A stretch of DNA of 40,820 bases from Thermoleophilia bacterium (GCA_025455865.1 JALOLS010000007.1:1-40820); one strand, 5' to 3'; shown: positions 29,928 through 38,345, counted from the stretch's first letter. Made by a program: numbers and translations. Notes: a model not told the origin generated them from the letters alone.

Positions 29928-30754
29928 GCCCGGGGAGGATGCCAGCGACGGGCGCCGGGGTCGCCCCCCGCGGTTCGCCGGGCCAGCGCGCCGGCGGCCA
30001 CCGCGGCGAGCAGGCCCGCCACGACGGGCACCGTGGCCGGCACCGAGTCGGCCACCCCGAGCATGAGGCCCCAGGCGAGCGCGGCGGCGGCGGTCACGCC
30101 CGCGGCCAGCAGGCGCACCCGCGTGCGGCCGGCGAGCACCGTGGCGAGCAGGGCGGGCGCGAGCACGTCCATCCAGCCCATGATCGCGCGCCCGAACTCG
30201 GCGTCCTGCAGGCTGGGGAGCGGCACGCTCCCGCCCCCCGGCACCGCCACGGCGGGCGGCACCACCTGGCGGAGCGCCTCGGTGGCCGGCTGCACCTGCT
30301 GGAGCCAGAAGACCAGCACGACGTCGACCGCGGCCACGACCACCAGCCCGGCGGCGATCCACTCGCGGGGGGCGACGGCCGCGATCAGCGCGGCCAGGGT
30401 CAGGCAGGCGCCGCCGACCAGCACGAGGCCCGCCGCGTCGGCGTCGAGGCCGTCGCCGCGCCAGGCCAGCGCGAAGCAGGCCGCCGCGACCGGGGGCCCG
30501 AGCCAGGGGAGCGGCCAGCGCCAGGCCCAGCCGACCGCGGCGGCGAGCGGGGGGGCCGCGAACGTGGCGAGACCGGCCACGGCCTCGGCCCCGCCCTGGC
30601 CGGCGCGGATGAGCGCGACGCCGCCCGCGAGCGCGACGAGGGGGATGAGCAGGCCGGCCAGGCGCGAGCCCACCAGGCGCCACGGCCGCCAGGGCATGGC
30701 GACCAGGAGCCCCTGGAACAGGCAGAGCGCCGCGTAGTTCCAGCCGTAGGGCAT
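29924..30754 (-). CDS. Polytopic membrane protein, possible GxGD-protease relative
   Basis: A 276-aa protein with eight or nine hydrophobic segments. No family is certain. Two membrane-embedded aspartates stand out: Asp144 in VVVAAVDVVLVFW and Asp196 in GWMDVLAPALLATVL (193-207), followed in the last segments by PATVPV (239-244). In presenilin/signal-peptide-peptidase proteases the order is an Asp in one helix, GxGD in the next and PAL in the last. The order and roughly 50-residue spacing are similar, but the middle Gly of GxGD is Met here, and nothing proves catalysis. ATG at 30754 overlaps the stop of the YcaQ-like gene (TGATG); its own TGA overlaps the sugar dehydrogenase start. It is therefore the middle gene of a coupled trio. 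Confidence 0.8.
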
Positions 30755-31938
30755 CAGGACAGCGCGCGGGCGAGGGCGGGGGCCAGGTCGCCGCGGTCGG
30801 CCACCACGACCCGCTCCAGGCCGAGCCACGCGGCCATGCGCGTGAGCTCGGCCGCGACCGGGGGCGCCCCGCGGCGGACGTCCGCCCGCGGCTCGGCCCA
30901 CGCCCCGAGCACCTCGAGCGTCCCGGCGTCCCGGCGCGCCCGCACGTCGGCCCGGCCGATCAGGGCGCTCCCGGCCAGGAGGGGCAGCACGTAGTAGCCG
31001 TACCGGCGCCGGGGCGCCGGCGTGTAGATCTCGATGCGGTAGCGCATGCCGAACAGCCGCTCGAGCCGGGGCCGGAACCACACCAGCGGATCGAACGGGG
31101 CGAGCAGGGCGGCCCGCGTGGCCCGGGCCGGCGGGCGGGCCCCGGGGAGCACGTAGGCCGGCTCGGGCCAGCCCTCCACGCGGACCCGCTCGAGCGCGCC
31201 CTCGCCCACCAGGGCGCGCACCAGCGGCCGGACCGGCCCGGCCCGCAGGCGGAAGTGGTCGGCCAGGTCGGCCTCGGTCCCCACGCCGATCGCCCGCGCC
31301 GCGCGCAGGAGCAGCGTGCGCCGGGCCTCGTCGGCGTCCGGGACCGGCAGGTCGAGCACCGCCTTCGGGATGACCCGCTCGGGGACGACGTACCGGCGCT
31401 CGAAGCCCCGCCGCACCGCGGTGACCTCGCCGGTCAGGAAGAGGAGCTCACACGCGTGCTTGGCGTCGTGCCATCCCCACCAGGGCCCCCGCCGGGGCTC
31501 GGCCCCGGCCAGCTCGCGGGCGCTCACCGGGCCGTGGTCGCGGACCTCGGCCGCGATCCGCGCCACGAAACCGGGCCGCTCGCGCTCCAGGCGCTCCAGC
31601 CCGCCGCGGGCGCGGCCCAGGGCCGCCTCCGCCATGAGCCGGCGCATGGGCGGGTGCAGGTCGACCGGCAGGAGCGACGCCTCGTGCCCCCACCACTCGA
31701 AGGCCTCGCCGGCGGCCACCAGCCGCCAGGGGAGGTCGCGCGGGTGCGCGCCCAGGCGCGCCAGGAGCACCAGCTCGTGCGCCCGCGCGACGGCCGCGAC
31801 CGAGTCGAGCTGGATGACCCCGAGGCGGTCGAGCACCGCACGGGCATGGCGCCGGTCGATCCGGCCCGCCGGGCGCGGGCCGGTGAGGCCGCCGGCGGCG
31901 ACCGCGAGCCGCCGGGCCTCGGCGAGGCTGAGATCCAT
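30754..31938 (-). CDS. YcaQ/AlkX-type DNA glycosylase (HTH_42 family)
   Basis: A 394-aa winged-helix protein. The HTH_42 family acts as DNA glycosylases that remove alkylated or cross-linked bases; the N-terminal catalytic motif is Q-x-D in the YcaQ/AlkX branch (Q-x-Q in AlkZ). Here VIQLDSVAAVARAHELVLLARL gives Gln43-Leu-Asp45, so the YcaQ branch is indicated. Further family marks are AFEWWGHEASLLP, WWGWHDAKHACELLFLTGEV, LLAPFDPLVWFRPRLERLFG and MRYRIEIYTPAPRRRYGYY. The enzyme would work on DNA in the cytoplasm during repair of interstrand cross-links. ATG at 31938 is used; a GTG directly before it adds one residue. First gene of an operon with a membrane protein and a sugar dehydrogenase, an odd combination. 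Confidence 0.92.
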   Translation of the reverse strand: MDLSLAEARRLAVAAGGLTGPRPAGRIDRRHARAVLDRLGVIQLDSVAAVARAHELVLLARLGAHPRDLPWRLVAAGEAFEWWGHEASLLPVDLHPPMRRLMAEAALGRARGGLERLERERPGFVARIAAEVRDHGPVSARELAGAEPRRGPWWGWHDAKHACELLFLTGEVTAVRRGFERRYVVPERVIPKAVLDLPVPDADEARRTLLLRAARAIGVGTEADLADHFRLRAGPVRPLVRALVGEGALERVRVEGWPEPAYVLPGARPPARATRAALLAPFDPLVWFRPRLERLFGMRYRIEIYTPAPRRRYGYYVLPLLAGSALIGRADVRARRDAGTLEVLGAWAEPRADVRRGAPPVAAELTRMAAWLGLERVVVADRGDLAPALARALS

Positions 31939-31971
31939 CACGCCCCGTCGGCCGGGGCCCCGCGCGCCGGG

Positions 31972-32226
31972 CTAGGAGGCGACGGCCGGCTCGATGGCCG
32001 GCTGGACGACCCGGCTGACCGTGACCGGGAGGAGCCGCACGAAGGCGTTCAGCTCGGCCGGCGGCGCGCCCGTCTTGAGCCCGTTGAGCAGCCGCTGGAG
32101 CACGGCGACCTCGCGGGGGCCGAGGTCGGCGGACACCGACTGGAGGGCTTCGGTGAGCCGCTCGGCGATGACCGGGTCGATCTCGCCCAGCTGGTCGGTG
32201 ATCTCGGCGGGGATGGCATCTGACAT
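31972..32226 (-). CDS. Small hypothetical protein, 84 aa
   Basis: ATG at 32226 begins an 84-residue, mostly helical, acidic-to-neutral protein without Cys, Trp, signal peptide or membrane segment. Patterns are AEITDQLGEIDPVIAERLTEALQSV and LGPREVAVLQRLLNGLKTGAPPAELNAFVRLLP, suggesting a compact helical bundle, perhaps a protein-binding module. I do not recognise it. A TAGAAT -10 ends 7 nt before the ATG, so a leaderless transcript and this start are well supported. It may be co-transcribed with the YcaQ-like gene 33 nt downstream. The divergent VWA gene starts 75 nt away. Confidence 0.65.
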   Translation of the reverse strand: MSDAIPAEITDQLGEIDPVIAERLTEALQSVSADLGPREVAVLQRLLNGLKTGAPPAELNAFVRLLPVTVSRVVQPAIEPAVAS

Positions 32227-32233
32227 GCGCGGG

Positions 32234-32239
32234 ATTCTA
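32234..32239 (-). promoter_or_regulatory. -10 element of leaderless promoter (84-aa gene)
   Basis: TAGAAT on the minus strand ends 7 nt before the ATG at 32226; one of the closest matches to TATAAT in the window. Confidence 0.55.
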
Positions 32240-32288
32240 TCGCACGCTGCGACGGAACCGCGGTCGGTGGGCCGGGCTCCCGCCGGGA

Positions 32289-32294
32289 TATGCT
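32289..32294 (+). promoter_or_regulatory. -10 element of leaderless promoter (VWA operon)
   Basis: TATGCT ends 6 nt before the GTG at 32301, with no ribosome binding site between them. Confidence 0.55.
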
Positions 32295-32300
32295 GCGCCT

Positions 32301-33995
32301 GTGAAGGCCTCTCGGGTCATCGCGATCCTGGTCGCCGTGGCCCTGGTCGCGGGTGGGCTCATCTGGCGCTTCGCCGGCTCCGGCGACAGCGGCGGTGGTG
32401 GCGGTGGTGGCACGGTCACCGAGGCGCCCGAGGGCGCCGTCGAGGTCCCCTTCGTCTACTCGCCCGAGAAGCGCCCGCTGCTCGAGCCGCTCCTGGCCGA
32501 GTACAACGCGGCCGGGCGCGAGGTGGGCGGGCGGCCGGTGTTCGTGCGCGGCGAGGTCGTCTCCTCGGGGGACTCCGCGGACAAGATCGACCGCGGCGTG
32601 CTCCGCCCGGTGCTCTGGAGCCCGGCGTCGTCGTTGTGGGGGCGCCTGCTGAACTACCGCGCCGACCAGCCGCTGGTGGCCGACGAGAACCCCTCGCTCG
32701 TGCGGACCCCGCTGGTCATCGCCATGTGGGAGCCGCTCGCCCGGGCGCTCGGGTGGCCGGCCAAGCCGCTGGGATGGAAGGACATCCTGCGCGAGGCCCG
32801 CAGCGAGGAGGGCTGGGCGGCCTACGGGCATCCGGAGTGGGGCCGGTTCAAGTTCGGCCACACCAACCCGGACTTCTCGACCTCGGGGCTCTCGGCCGTG
32901 GCGGCCGAGTACCTGTCGGCCGCGGGCAAGACCGAGGGCCTCACGCTGGCCGACGTGCGCGACCCCGCCGTGCGCACGGAGGTCCGCGACATCCAGCGCT
33001 CGGTCGTCCACTACGGCGACACCACCCTGTTCTTCGCCGAGCGGATGAAGGAGCAGGGCCCCTCCTACGTGAGCGCGGTGGCCATGGAGGAGGTCACCGT
33101 CCTGGACTTCAACCGCGCCCCGGACCGGCGGGTCCCGCGGCTGGCGGCGATCTACCCCAAGGAGGGCACGTTCTTCAGCGACAACCCGCTGATCGTGCTG
33201 AACGGGGACTGGGTCACGCCGGAGCAGAAGGCGGCGGCCCAGGACCTGATCGCGTTCCTGCAGGAGAAGGTGACGCCCCAGAGGGCGGCCGAGCTCTCGT
33301 TCCGGCCCTCCGACCCCGACGCCCGCCCGCTGCCCCCGGTGACCACCGCCAACCTGGTCGACCCGGCCAAGCCGACCCGGCTGCTCAGCCTGCCCGAGCC
33401 CCGCGTGCTGAACGCGATCACCGGGGCGTGGCGGCAGGACCGCAAGCCCGCCTACGTGCAGGTGGTGCTGGACATCTCGGGCTCGATGAACGACGAGGGC
33501 AAGCTCGAGGGGGCCAAGCAGGGCCTGGAGAGGTTCCTGGACCTCATGCAGCCCCAGGACCTGGTGGGCCTCACGGTGTTCAGCGACCGGGTGACCGTGC
33601 TCGCGCCCCCGCGGCCCATCCGGACCGACCGCGCCGTGCTCAAGGGGCGCATCCGCAACCTCATCGCCGACGGCGGCACGGCGGTCTACGACGCCACGCT
33701 GGCCGCCCAGCAGGGGGTCGCCCGCGGCGCCCGCCCCGACCGCATCAGCGCGGTGGTGGTGCTGACCGACGGCGCCGACAACCAGAGCCGCGCGGGGATC
33801 GACCAGGTGCTGCGCGAGCTCAGGCGGCGCTCGGGCAGCGAGGGCGACGGCGTGCGCGTGTTCACCATCGCCTACGGCTCCGACGCGGAGCGGGAGAAGC
33901 TCCAGGAGATCGCCCGCGCCGGCGGCGGCGCCGCCTACAGCGGCGACCCGGCCACGATCGAGCGGGTCTACACGCAGATCGCGTCGTTCTTCTGA
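32301..33995 (+). CDS. Membrane-anchored substrate-binding and VWA domain protein
   Basis: A 564-aa protein. Residues 5-24 (RVIAILVAVALVAGGLIWRF) form an uncleaved anchor or signal; there is no lipobox Cys. A Gly-rich linker follows, then a periplasmic-binding-protein-like region (about 45-370) and a C-terminal von Willebrand A domain. The metal-ion-dependent adhesion site is complete: D391-x-S393-x-S395 in LDISGSMND, Thr460 in DGGTAVYD and Asp490 in LTDGADNQ. The domain pair is known from actinobacteria (solute-binding plus VWA proteins) but has no defined job; no ABC permease is nearby, so it is unlikely to be a simple transporter component. VWA domains usually mediate metal-dependent protein contact. 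GTG start is supported by the -10 element. The two following genes are joined to it by CTGA overlaps. Confidence 0.88.
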   Translation: MKASRVIAILVAVALVAGGLIWRFAGSGDSGGGGGGGTVTEAPEGAVEVPFVYSPEKRPLLEPLLAEYNAAGREVGGRPVFVRGEVVSSGDSADKIDRGVLRPVLWSPASSLWGRLLNYRADQPLVADENPSLVRTPLVIAMWEPLARALGWPAKPLGWKDILREARSEEGWAAYGHPEWGRFKFGHTNPDFSTSGLSAVAAEYLSAAGKTEGLTLADVRDPAVRTEVRDIQRSVVHYGDTTLFFAERMKEQGPSYVSAVAMEEVTVLDFNRAPDRRVPRLAAIYPKEGTFFSDNPLIVLNGDWVTPEQKAAAQDLIAFLQEKVTPQRAAELSFRPSDPDARPLPPVTTANLVDPAKPTRLLSLPEPRVLNAITGAWRQDRKPAYVQVVLDISGSMNDEGKLEGAKQGLERFLDLMQPQDLVGLTVFSDRVTVLAPPRPIRTDRAVLKGRIRNLIADGGTAVYDATLAAQQGVARGARPDRISAVVVLTDGADNQSRAGIDQVLRELRRRSGSEGDGVRVFTIAYGSDAEREKLQEIARAGGGAAYSGDPATIERVYTQIASFF

Positions 33996-34771
33996 GCCGC
34001 GACGACCTCATCCGCGACCTCGCGCTGCGCGCGCTCTTCCGCCCGGCCAACCTGCTCCCGCCGGCCGCGGTCCTCGCGGTGGGCCTCGCCACCGGCCTCT
34101 GGCCCCTCTACATCGCCGCCGCGGTGCTCTACGGGGTGCTCGCCGGGACCACGTTCTTCAACGTGGACGAGGGCCGCAAGGTGATCGCCGCGCGCCGCGG
34201 CACCGGCGAGGCCGAGGCGCCCGCCCCCGCCCCGGTGCTCCTGACCGACCCGCTCGTGCGGGCCCGCTACGCCGAGGCCCGCGACGAGGAGGCGCGCATC
34301 CGCGCCGCGCTCCAGAAGAGCCCCATCCCGCTCCCCGAGGTCGAGGTGGAGATGGCGGGGCTCATGGACGACGTGCGCCACCTGTGCGAGCAGGCCGAGG
34401 TCGTCACCGGCTACCTGCGCACGGTCGACCGGGAGCGGCTCGCGGCCCGGCTCGCCGCGGTCGAGCGCGACCGGGCCGCCGCCGGGCCGGACCTCGAGGC
34501 GACCCTGGCCGAGACGGCCACCGCGCTCGCCCAGCAGATCCAGACCGTGGACGAGATGGAGGATCACACCAGCCGGTTCCACGCGCGGATGACCCAGCTG
34601 GTGAGCACGATGGGGGCCATCCGCGCCCAGGTCGTGCGCCTGCAGGTGCAGGGCCAGCCGGACGCCTCCGAGCGGGTGCGGGGCCAGCTCGCCGGCGCCC
34701 GTGAGCTGCTGGCCGGCATCAACGCCGGCATGGACGAGGTCGCCGAGCGCGCCCAGGAGACGCCGGGCTGA
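33992..34771 (+). CDS. Two-helix membrane protein with coiled-coil tail
   Basis: About 259 aa. After a short basic N-terminus (RDDLIRDLALRALFRPANLL) come two adjacent membrane helices (PPAAVLAVGLATGLWPLYIAAAVLYGVLAG). The remaining two thirds is a long cytoplasmic, charged helical region with heptad-like patterns, for example VRHLCEQAEVVTGYLRTVDRERLAARL and TLAETATALAQQIQTVDEME, ending in ELLAGINAGMDEVAERAQ. I do not recognise a family. No ATG, GTG or TTG lies in frame before the first membrane helix; the first GTG would start inside it. CTG at 33992 overlaps the TGA of the VWA gene (CTGA) and is the likely start. Position in the operon suggests it is the membrane partner of the VWA protein. 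Confidence 0.72.
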   Translation: MSRDDLIRDLALRALFRPANLLPPAAVLAVGLATGLWPLYIAAAVLYGVLAGTTFFNVDEGRKVIAARRGTGEAEAPAPAPVLLTDPLVRARYAEARDEEARIRAALQKSPIPLPEVEVEMAGLMDDVRHLCEQAEVVTGYLRTVDRERLAARLAAVERDRAAAGPDLEATLAETATALAQQIQTVDEMEDHTSRFHARMTQLVSTMGAIRAQVVRLQVQGQPDASERVRGQLAGARELLAGINAGMDEVAERAQETPG

Positions 34772-35700
34772 GCGCCGGGCGCCTGTTCGACGCGTACCTG
34801 TTCGTCGACTGGAGCGCGAGGAACCGGCCGTCGCCGGCCACGCCGAAGCCCGACACGATCTGGGTGGGCGAGCGGTGCGGCGAGGATGGGGACGAGAAGT
34901 ACTGCCGGACCCGCCATGAGGCCACCGAGCACGTGCGCGCCCGCCTGCGCCACCACGTCACGGGCGGGCGGCGGGTGCTGGTGGGCTTCGACTTCCCCTA
35001 CGGCTACCCGGCGGGGCTGGCCGCCCGGCTCGGCCTGAGCGGGGCCCCGTGGCGCGCGGTGTGGGACACCCTGGCCGACGTGGTGCAGGACACCCCCGAG
35101 AACGTGAGCAACCGCTTCGCCGCCGCGGGCGGGCTCAACCGGCGCATCGGGCCCGGTCCCGGGCCGTTCTGGGGTTGCCCGGCGAGCCGGCGACACGACG
35201 GGCTGACCTCGACGGCGAAGGGGCTCATCGCGTTCCCGTTCTGCGACCTGGCGAAGCTGCGGCGCACCGAGGCGGCGATCGCCGGCGTGCAGGAGACCTG
35301 GAAGCTCTCGGGCGCGGGCAGCGTGGGGAGCCAGGCGCTGACCGGGATCCCCCGGGTGCGCGCCCTGCGCGACGACCCGCAGCTCGCCGCCGTGAGCCGC
35401 GTCTGGCCGTTCGAGACCGGCTTCACCGCCCGGCCGGTGCCGGACCGCGGCCCGTTCGTGCTGCACGCCGAGATCTGGCCGGGCATCGTGCCCGCGGCGG
35501 AGGTCGGGCACGAGACCGCGACGACCGGGGCGATCAAGGACCAGGCCCAGGTGCGTCTGATGTGCCGCTGGGCCGCCCGGCACGATGCGGATGGCGCCCT
35601 CGGGGCCTTCCTCGCCGACCCGGGCCTCGCCCCGCCGGACCGGGCCAGGGTGGACCAGGAGGAGGGCTGGATCCTCGGGGTGGCGCTCCCGGCCCCCTGA
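34768..35700 (+). CDS. RNase-H-fold-like protein (homologues labelled molybdopterin guanine dinucleotide synthesis)
   Basis: About 310 aa. The N-terminus YLFVDWSARNRPSPATPKPD is an Asp-bearing first strand, followed by YCRTRHEATEHV, RRVLVGFDFPYGYPAGL, TPENVSNRFAAAGGLNRRI, GPFWGCPASR, ETWKLSGAGSVGSQALTGIP, VWPFETGF, VLHAEIWPG and AIKDQAQVRLM. I recognise these from proteobacterial proteins that carry an automatic label 'molybdopterin guanine dinucleotide synthesis'; the label has little behind it, and the Asp/Glu pattern (VDWS, GFDFP, HAEIWP, KDQAQ) fits a DUF429/RNase-H-like nuclease fold. Known starts fail: the first GTG (34864) removes the first strand. CTG at 34768 overlaps the preceding TGA, and an in-frame stop at 34702 bounds the choice. 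Third gene of the VWA operon. Confidence 0.78.
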   Translation: MSAGRLFDAYLFVDWSARNRPSPATPKPDTIWVGERCGEDGDEKYCRTRHEATEHVRARLRHHVTGGRRVLVGFDFPYGYPAGLAARLGLSGAPWRAVWDTLADVVQDTPENVSNRFAAAGGLNRRIGPGPGPFWGCPASRRHDGLTSTAKGLIAFPFCDLAKLRRTEAAIAGVQETWKLSGAGSVGSQALTGIPRVRALRDDPQLAAVSRVWPFETGFTARPVPDRGPFVLHAEIWPGIVPAAEVGHETATTGAIKDQAQVRLMCRWAARHDADGALGAFLADPGLAPPDRARVDQEEGWILGVALPAP

Positions 35701-35715
35701 CCGCGGGCCGGCCTC

Positions 35716-37479
35716 CTACGGGCGGACGGGGCCGGCGCCGCCGCGCATGGGGCGGAGCACCAGGCGCTCGATGCGGTCCAGCACGGGCTGCTCCTCGGCC
35801 GACGGGAGCGCCCAGTTGATCTGCCGGGCGGTCGCCAGGCCGGCCTCGAGCACGGCCACGGCGTCCTCGACGTCCACCGGGTGGGGCGGGATGCCGGTCT
35901 CCTCCATGCGGGAGAAGACCTCCCGCCGCAGGCGCGCCTCGATCATGTCCGGCAGGAAGAAGGCGTCCTTGACCGCGCCCCCGAGCTCGTCGAAGTCGAC
36001 CAGCGCGACGAGCGGGCCGATGCGCCCGTCCTCCTTGCCCACCGCGATCACGATCTGCTGCTGGTCGGGGGCGTCGTCGGGGGAGGTGGCCCAGGCCGCC
36101 ACCGGGCGCGCCGACATGAGGCCGCTCACCCCGGGGCGCACCGCGCGGGCCCCGCCCGCGGCGCGCCACGCCGCCTGCCCGACCTCGCCGGGGAGCACCA
36201 CCGCGAGGGCCAGGCACGCCTCGCGCCCGTCGGCCCCGCCGTCGGTCCCGAGCACCTCGATGAGCCCCTCGAGCTCGTCGGCGCCCATGGCCGCGAGCAT
36301 GCCCTCGGCGGCCGCCTCGATGAGATAGGAACGCCGCAGGCCCAGCAGCGCCCGCGCGATGCGCTGGGGCGCGGCGTCGACCGCGGCGTCCCGGCCGCCG
36401 CCCGGACCGCGCTCGGCCAGCCGGCGGAACGCGGCCTGGGCGTCGAGGTCGTCGGCGAGGTCGGCCAGGCAGGCGGCGACCTCCTGGTCGCCCGGCCCCT
36501 CGCTGCGGGCCAGGCCCTCCTGCACCAGGCGCCGGCCGGTGACCAGGTCGCCGCCGCCGAGGGCGACGACCGCGCCCTGGTAGAGGTTCTCCGGATCCGG
36601 GTCATCGCCCACGATCAGGTCGCGCAGCGCCGCGAGGGCCTCGTCGTGGCGGCCGTCGCGGGCCAGGAGCTGGGCCAGGCGCCGGCGGGCGGGCGGCAGC
36701 CGCTCGGGCAGGTGGCGCTCCAGCAGGGCGACCAGCCGGGCCTGCTGGGCCGCCGCGGGGCCGAAGCGCTCGTCGTGGGCCAGGTCCTCGACCTCGATCT
36801 CCATGATCTCGGCCTCGACCTCGGTGAGGCTCTGCCACGCGGTGCCCTCCCGGCCCACCCAGCCCAGATGGGTCTCCAGGCCGGCGTCGGCGAGCACGGT
36901 GGTGATGGGGCGCCCGGGCGTGCGGAACGCCTCCGGGGACCCGGCCGTGATGCCGAGCACGAGCGGGCCCAGCGCGACGACCGGCGGCACCAGGAGGGGG
37001 TCGACGCCCGGCCCGCGGTCGAGCCGGCGCATGATGGCGCCGACCAGGGCGGCCTCGTCGGCGGTGCGCGCGTCCACCGCGTCGACCGCCTGGACCACCA
37101 GCCGGCGGGCGACGGGGTCCTCGATCCGGACCACGACCACCTGCCCGGGGCGCGTGCCCCGGGGGAGCGGGACGCTCGGGCCCACGCCGATCATCGCGAG
37201 GGGCGCGAGATCCGGGTCGACCTCGACGGCCCGCGCATCGACGTCGCGGGGCGCCACGACCGCCGACAGCACCACGCCCTGGAGCGCCTGGGCCTTGCTG
37301 ACCAGCCGCCCGTCCTCGAGCTCCACCACCCGCGTGTCGTCGCGCAGCGCGCGGCGGACCGCCCCGGCGGGGTCGCGGGAGCGCGTGACGCCCTCACTGG
37401 CGAGCGCGTCCCCGAGCTCACGGGCGGACCGGGGACCGCCGGCCAGCAGGGCGAGGGCGGCGTCGGCGATGCGTCCCAT
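35716..37479 (-). CDS. Hypothetical protein with winged-helix-like and TPR-like regions, 587 aa
   Basis: ATG at 37479. The first 70 residues (IADAALALLAGGPRSARELGDALASEGV, then RALRDDTRVVELEDGRLVSKAQAL) look like a winged helix. A beta-rich middle (about 70-240) contains GRPITTVLADAGLETHLGWVGREG. From about 245 to 400 the chain is helical and TPR-like (ARRRLAQLLARDGRHDEALAALRDLI; LVTGRRLVQEGLARSEG). The C-terminal part has a hydrophobic core stretch QQQIVIAVGKEDGRIGPLVALVDFDELGGAVKDAFFL, which resembles the IVRIVRxDGxxH-like alpha/beta of metal-independent domains seen in some SEC-C or TPR regulatory proteins, but I cannot name it. No signal peptide; cytoplasmic. Convergent with the VWA operon, 15 nt between stops. 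A TAGCCT hexamer ends 10 nt before the ATG. Confidence 0.78.
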   Translation of the reverse strand: MGRIADAALALLAGGPRSARELGDALASEGVTRSRDPAGAVRRALRDDTRVVELEDGRLVSKAQALQGVVLSAVVAPRDVDARAVEVDPDLAPLAMIGVGPSVPLPRGTRPGQVVVVRIEDPVARRLVVQAVDAVDARTADEAALVGAIMRRLDRGPGVDPLLVPPVVALGPLVLGITAGSPEAFRTPGRPITTVLADAGLETHLGWVGREGTAWQSLTEVEAEIMEIEVEDLAHDERFGPAAAQQARLVALLERHLPERLPPARRRLAQLLARDGRHDEALAALRDLIVGDDPDPENLYQGAVVALGGGDLVTGRRLVQEGLARSEGPGDQEVAACLADLADDLDAQAAFRRLAERGPGGGRDAAVDAAPQRIARALLGLRRSYLIEAAAEGMLAAMGADELEGLIEVLGTDGGADGREACLALAVVLPGEVGQAAWRAAGGARAVRPGVSGLMSARPVAAWATSPDDAPDQQQIVIAVGKEDGRIGPLVALVDFDELGGAVKDAFFLPDMIEARLRREVFSRMEETGIPPHPVDVEDAVAVLEAGLATARQINWALPSAEEQPVLDRIERLVLRPMRGGAGPVRP

Positions 37480-37489
37480 CTCGAGCCTG

Positions 37490-37495
37490 AGGCTA
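37490..37495 (-). promoter_or_regulatory. -10 element of short-leader promoter (587-aa gene)
   Basis: TAGCCT on the minus strand ends 10 nt before the ATG at 37479, so a leader of only about 2-4 nt is expected. Confidence 0.4.
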
Positions 37496-37563
37496 CACCG
37501 GGGTCCGGCCGGCGCGGTGCAACGCTCGCATCACGTTCCGCACGCCGCGCGACCGGGACCGCG

Positions 37564-38289
37564 TCAGGTCTGGACCACGACCGGGGTGCCCGGCCGGACG
37601 ATCCTCGCCAGCTTCACGATGTCGGCGTTGCCCACCCGGATGCACCCGTGGCTCACCCGCTGGCCGAGCAGCTCCGGGAGCGAGGTCCCGTGGATCGCCA
37701 CCCGCCCGTTGCCCCCCGCGTACTCGTTCAGGTGGTTGGAGTAGCCGGTCAGGGGGAACACGACCGGGCCCAGGAACGCGCCCGGGGTCCACGTGCGGAT
37801 CATCTCGGCGATCGCGAAGCGTCCGTTGGGGGTCGGGGTGGCGGGGGTGCCCACGGCCACCTTGACCTTCATGACCGGCCGGCCCGCGCGGAAGAGGGTG
37901 AGCCGCCGGTCGGTCTGGTCGACCACGATGCGCAGCCCGGTCTCCCGGAAGCGCAGGACGTCGGCGGGGATCCAGCCCTTGGACCCGTTCGGGCGGATGG
38001 GCAGCATCACGCGCACCCAGTAGCGGCCGTCCACGCGCCGGGCGCCGGAGACCATGAGCCAGGTGGGGCCCTTGCCGAGCGGCGCGACCGGCTGCAGCAC
38101 CGTGACGGCCTTCGCGCCGGGCCGCGGATGCACCCGGGCGGTGACCGGGGCGAGCACCCGCGCCGACCAGGACTTGTCGAACGTGGGCGCCTCCAGGGCG
38201 ACCTGGGCGGTCGCCTGCGACGCGCCGGCGGCGGCGATGAGCGCCGCGGCGCAGGCGGTCCCGAGGGCGGTCCTGGTGAGTCCGGTCAC
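37564..38289 (-). CDS. L,D-transpeptidase (YkuD domain)
   Basis: A 241-aa exported enzyme that forms 3-3 peptide cross-links or attaches proteins to peptidoglycan. Residues 1-29 are a signal peptide (TRTALGTACAAALIAAAGASQATA). A small SH3-like N-terminal region (about 40-110, with GRYWVRVMLP and KGWIPADVL) is followed by the YkuD domain: RIVVDQTDRRLTLFRAG, VAVGTPATPTPNGRFAI and the catalytic stretch IHGTSLPELLGQ...SHGCIRVGN, with His200, His214 and Cys216. The order matches active transpeptidases. GTG at 38289 is chosen for the signal peptide and because TACCCT ends 7 nt before it; the frame continues upstream into the divergent gene. Its substrate specificity is not visible. Confidence 0.94.
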   Translation of the reverse strand: MTGLTRTALGTACAAALIAAAGASQATAQVALEAPTFDKSWSARVLAPVTARVHPRPGAKAVTVLQPVAPLGKGPTWLMVSGARRVDGRYWVRVMLPIRPNGSKGWIPADVLRFRETGLRIVVDQTDRRLTLFRAGRPVMKVKVAVGTPATPTPNGRFAIAEMIRTWTPGAFLGPVVFPLTGYSNHLNEYAGGNGRVAIHGTSLPELLGQRVSHGCIRVGNADIVKLARIVRPGTPVVVQT

Positions 38290-38296
38290 GTCGTTC

Positions 38297-38302
38297 AGGG
38301 TA
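38297..38302 (-). promoter_or_regulatory. -10 element of leaderless promoter (L,D-transpeptidase)
   Basis: TACCCT on the minus strand ends 7 nt before the GTG at 38289. Confidence 0.5.
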
Positions 38303-38345
38303 TCGGCCGCACGGCCGCGAAATCTGAAGAAGCGGAAAGGGTGTC

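Noticed and set aside
34864-34866. GTG at 34864 as start of the RNase-H-like protein
   Set aside because: It removes the first strand with YLFVDWSARN; CTG at 34768 keeps it and overlaps the upstream stop.
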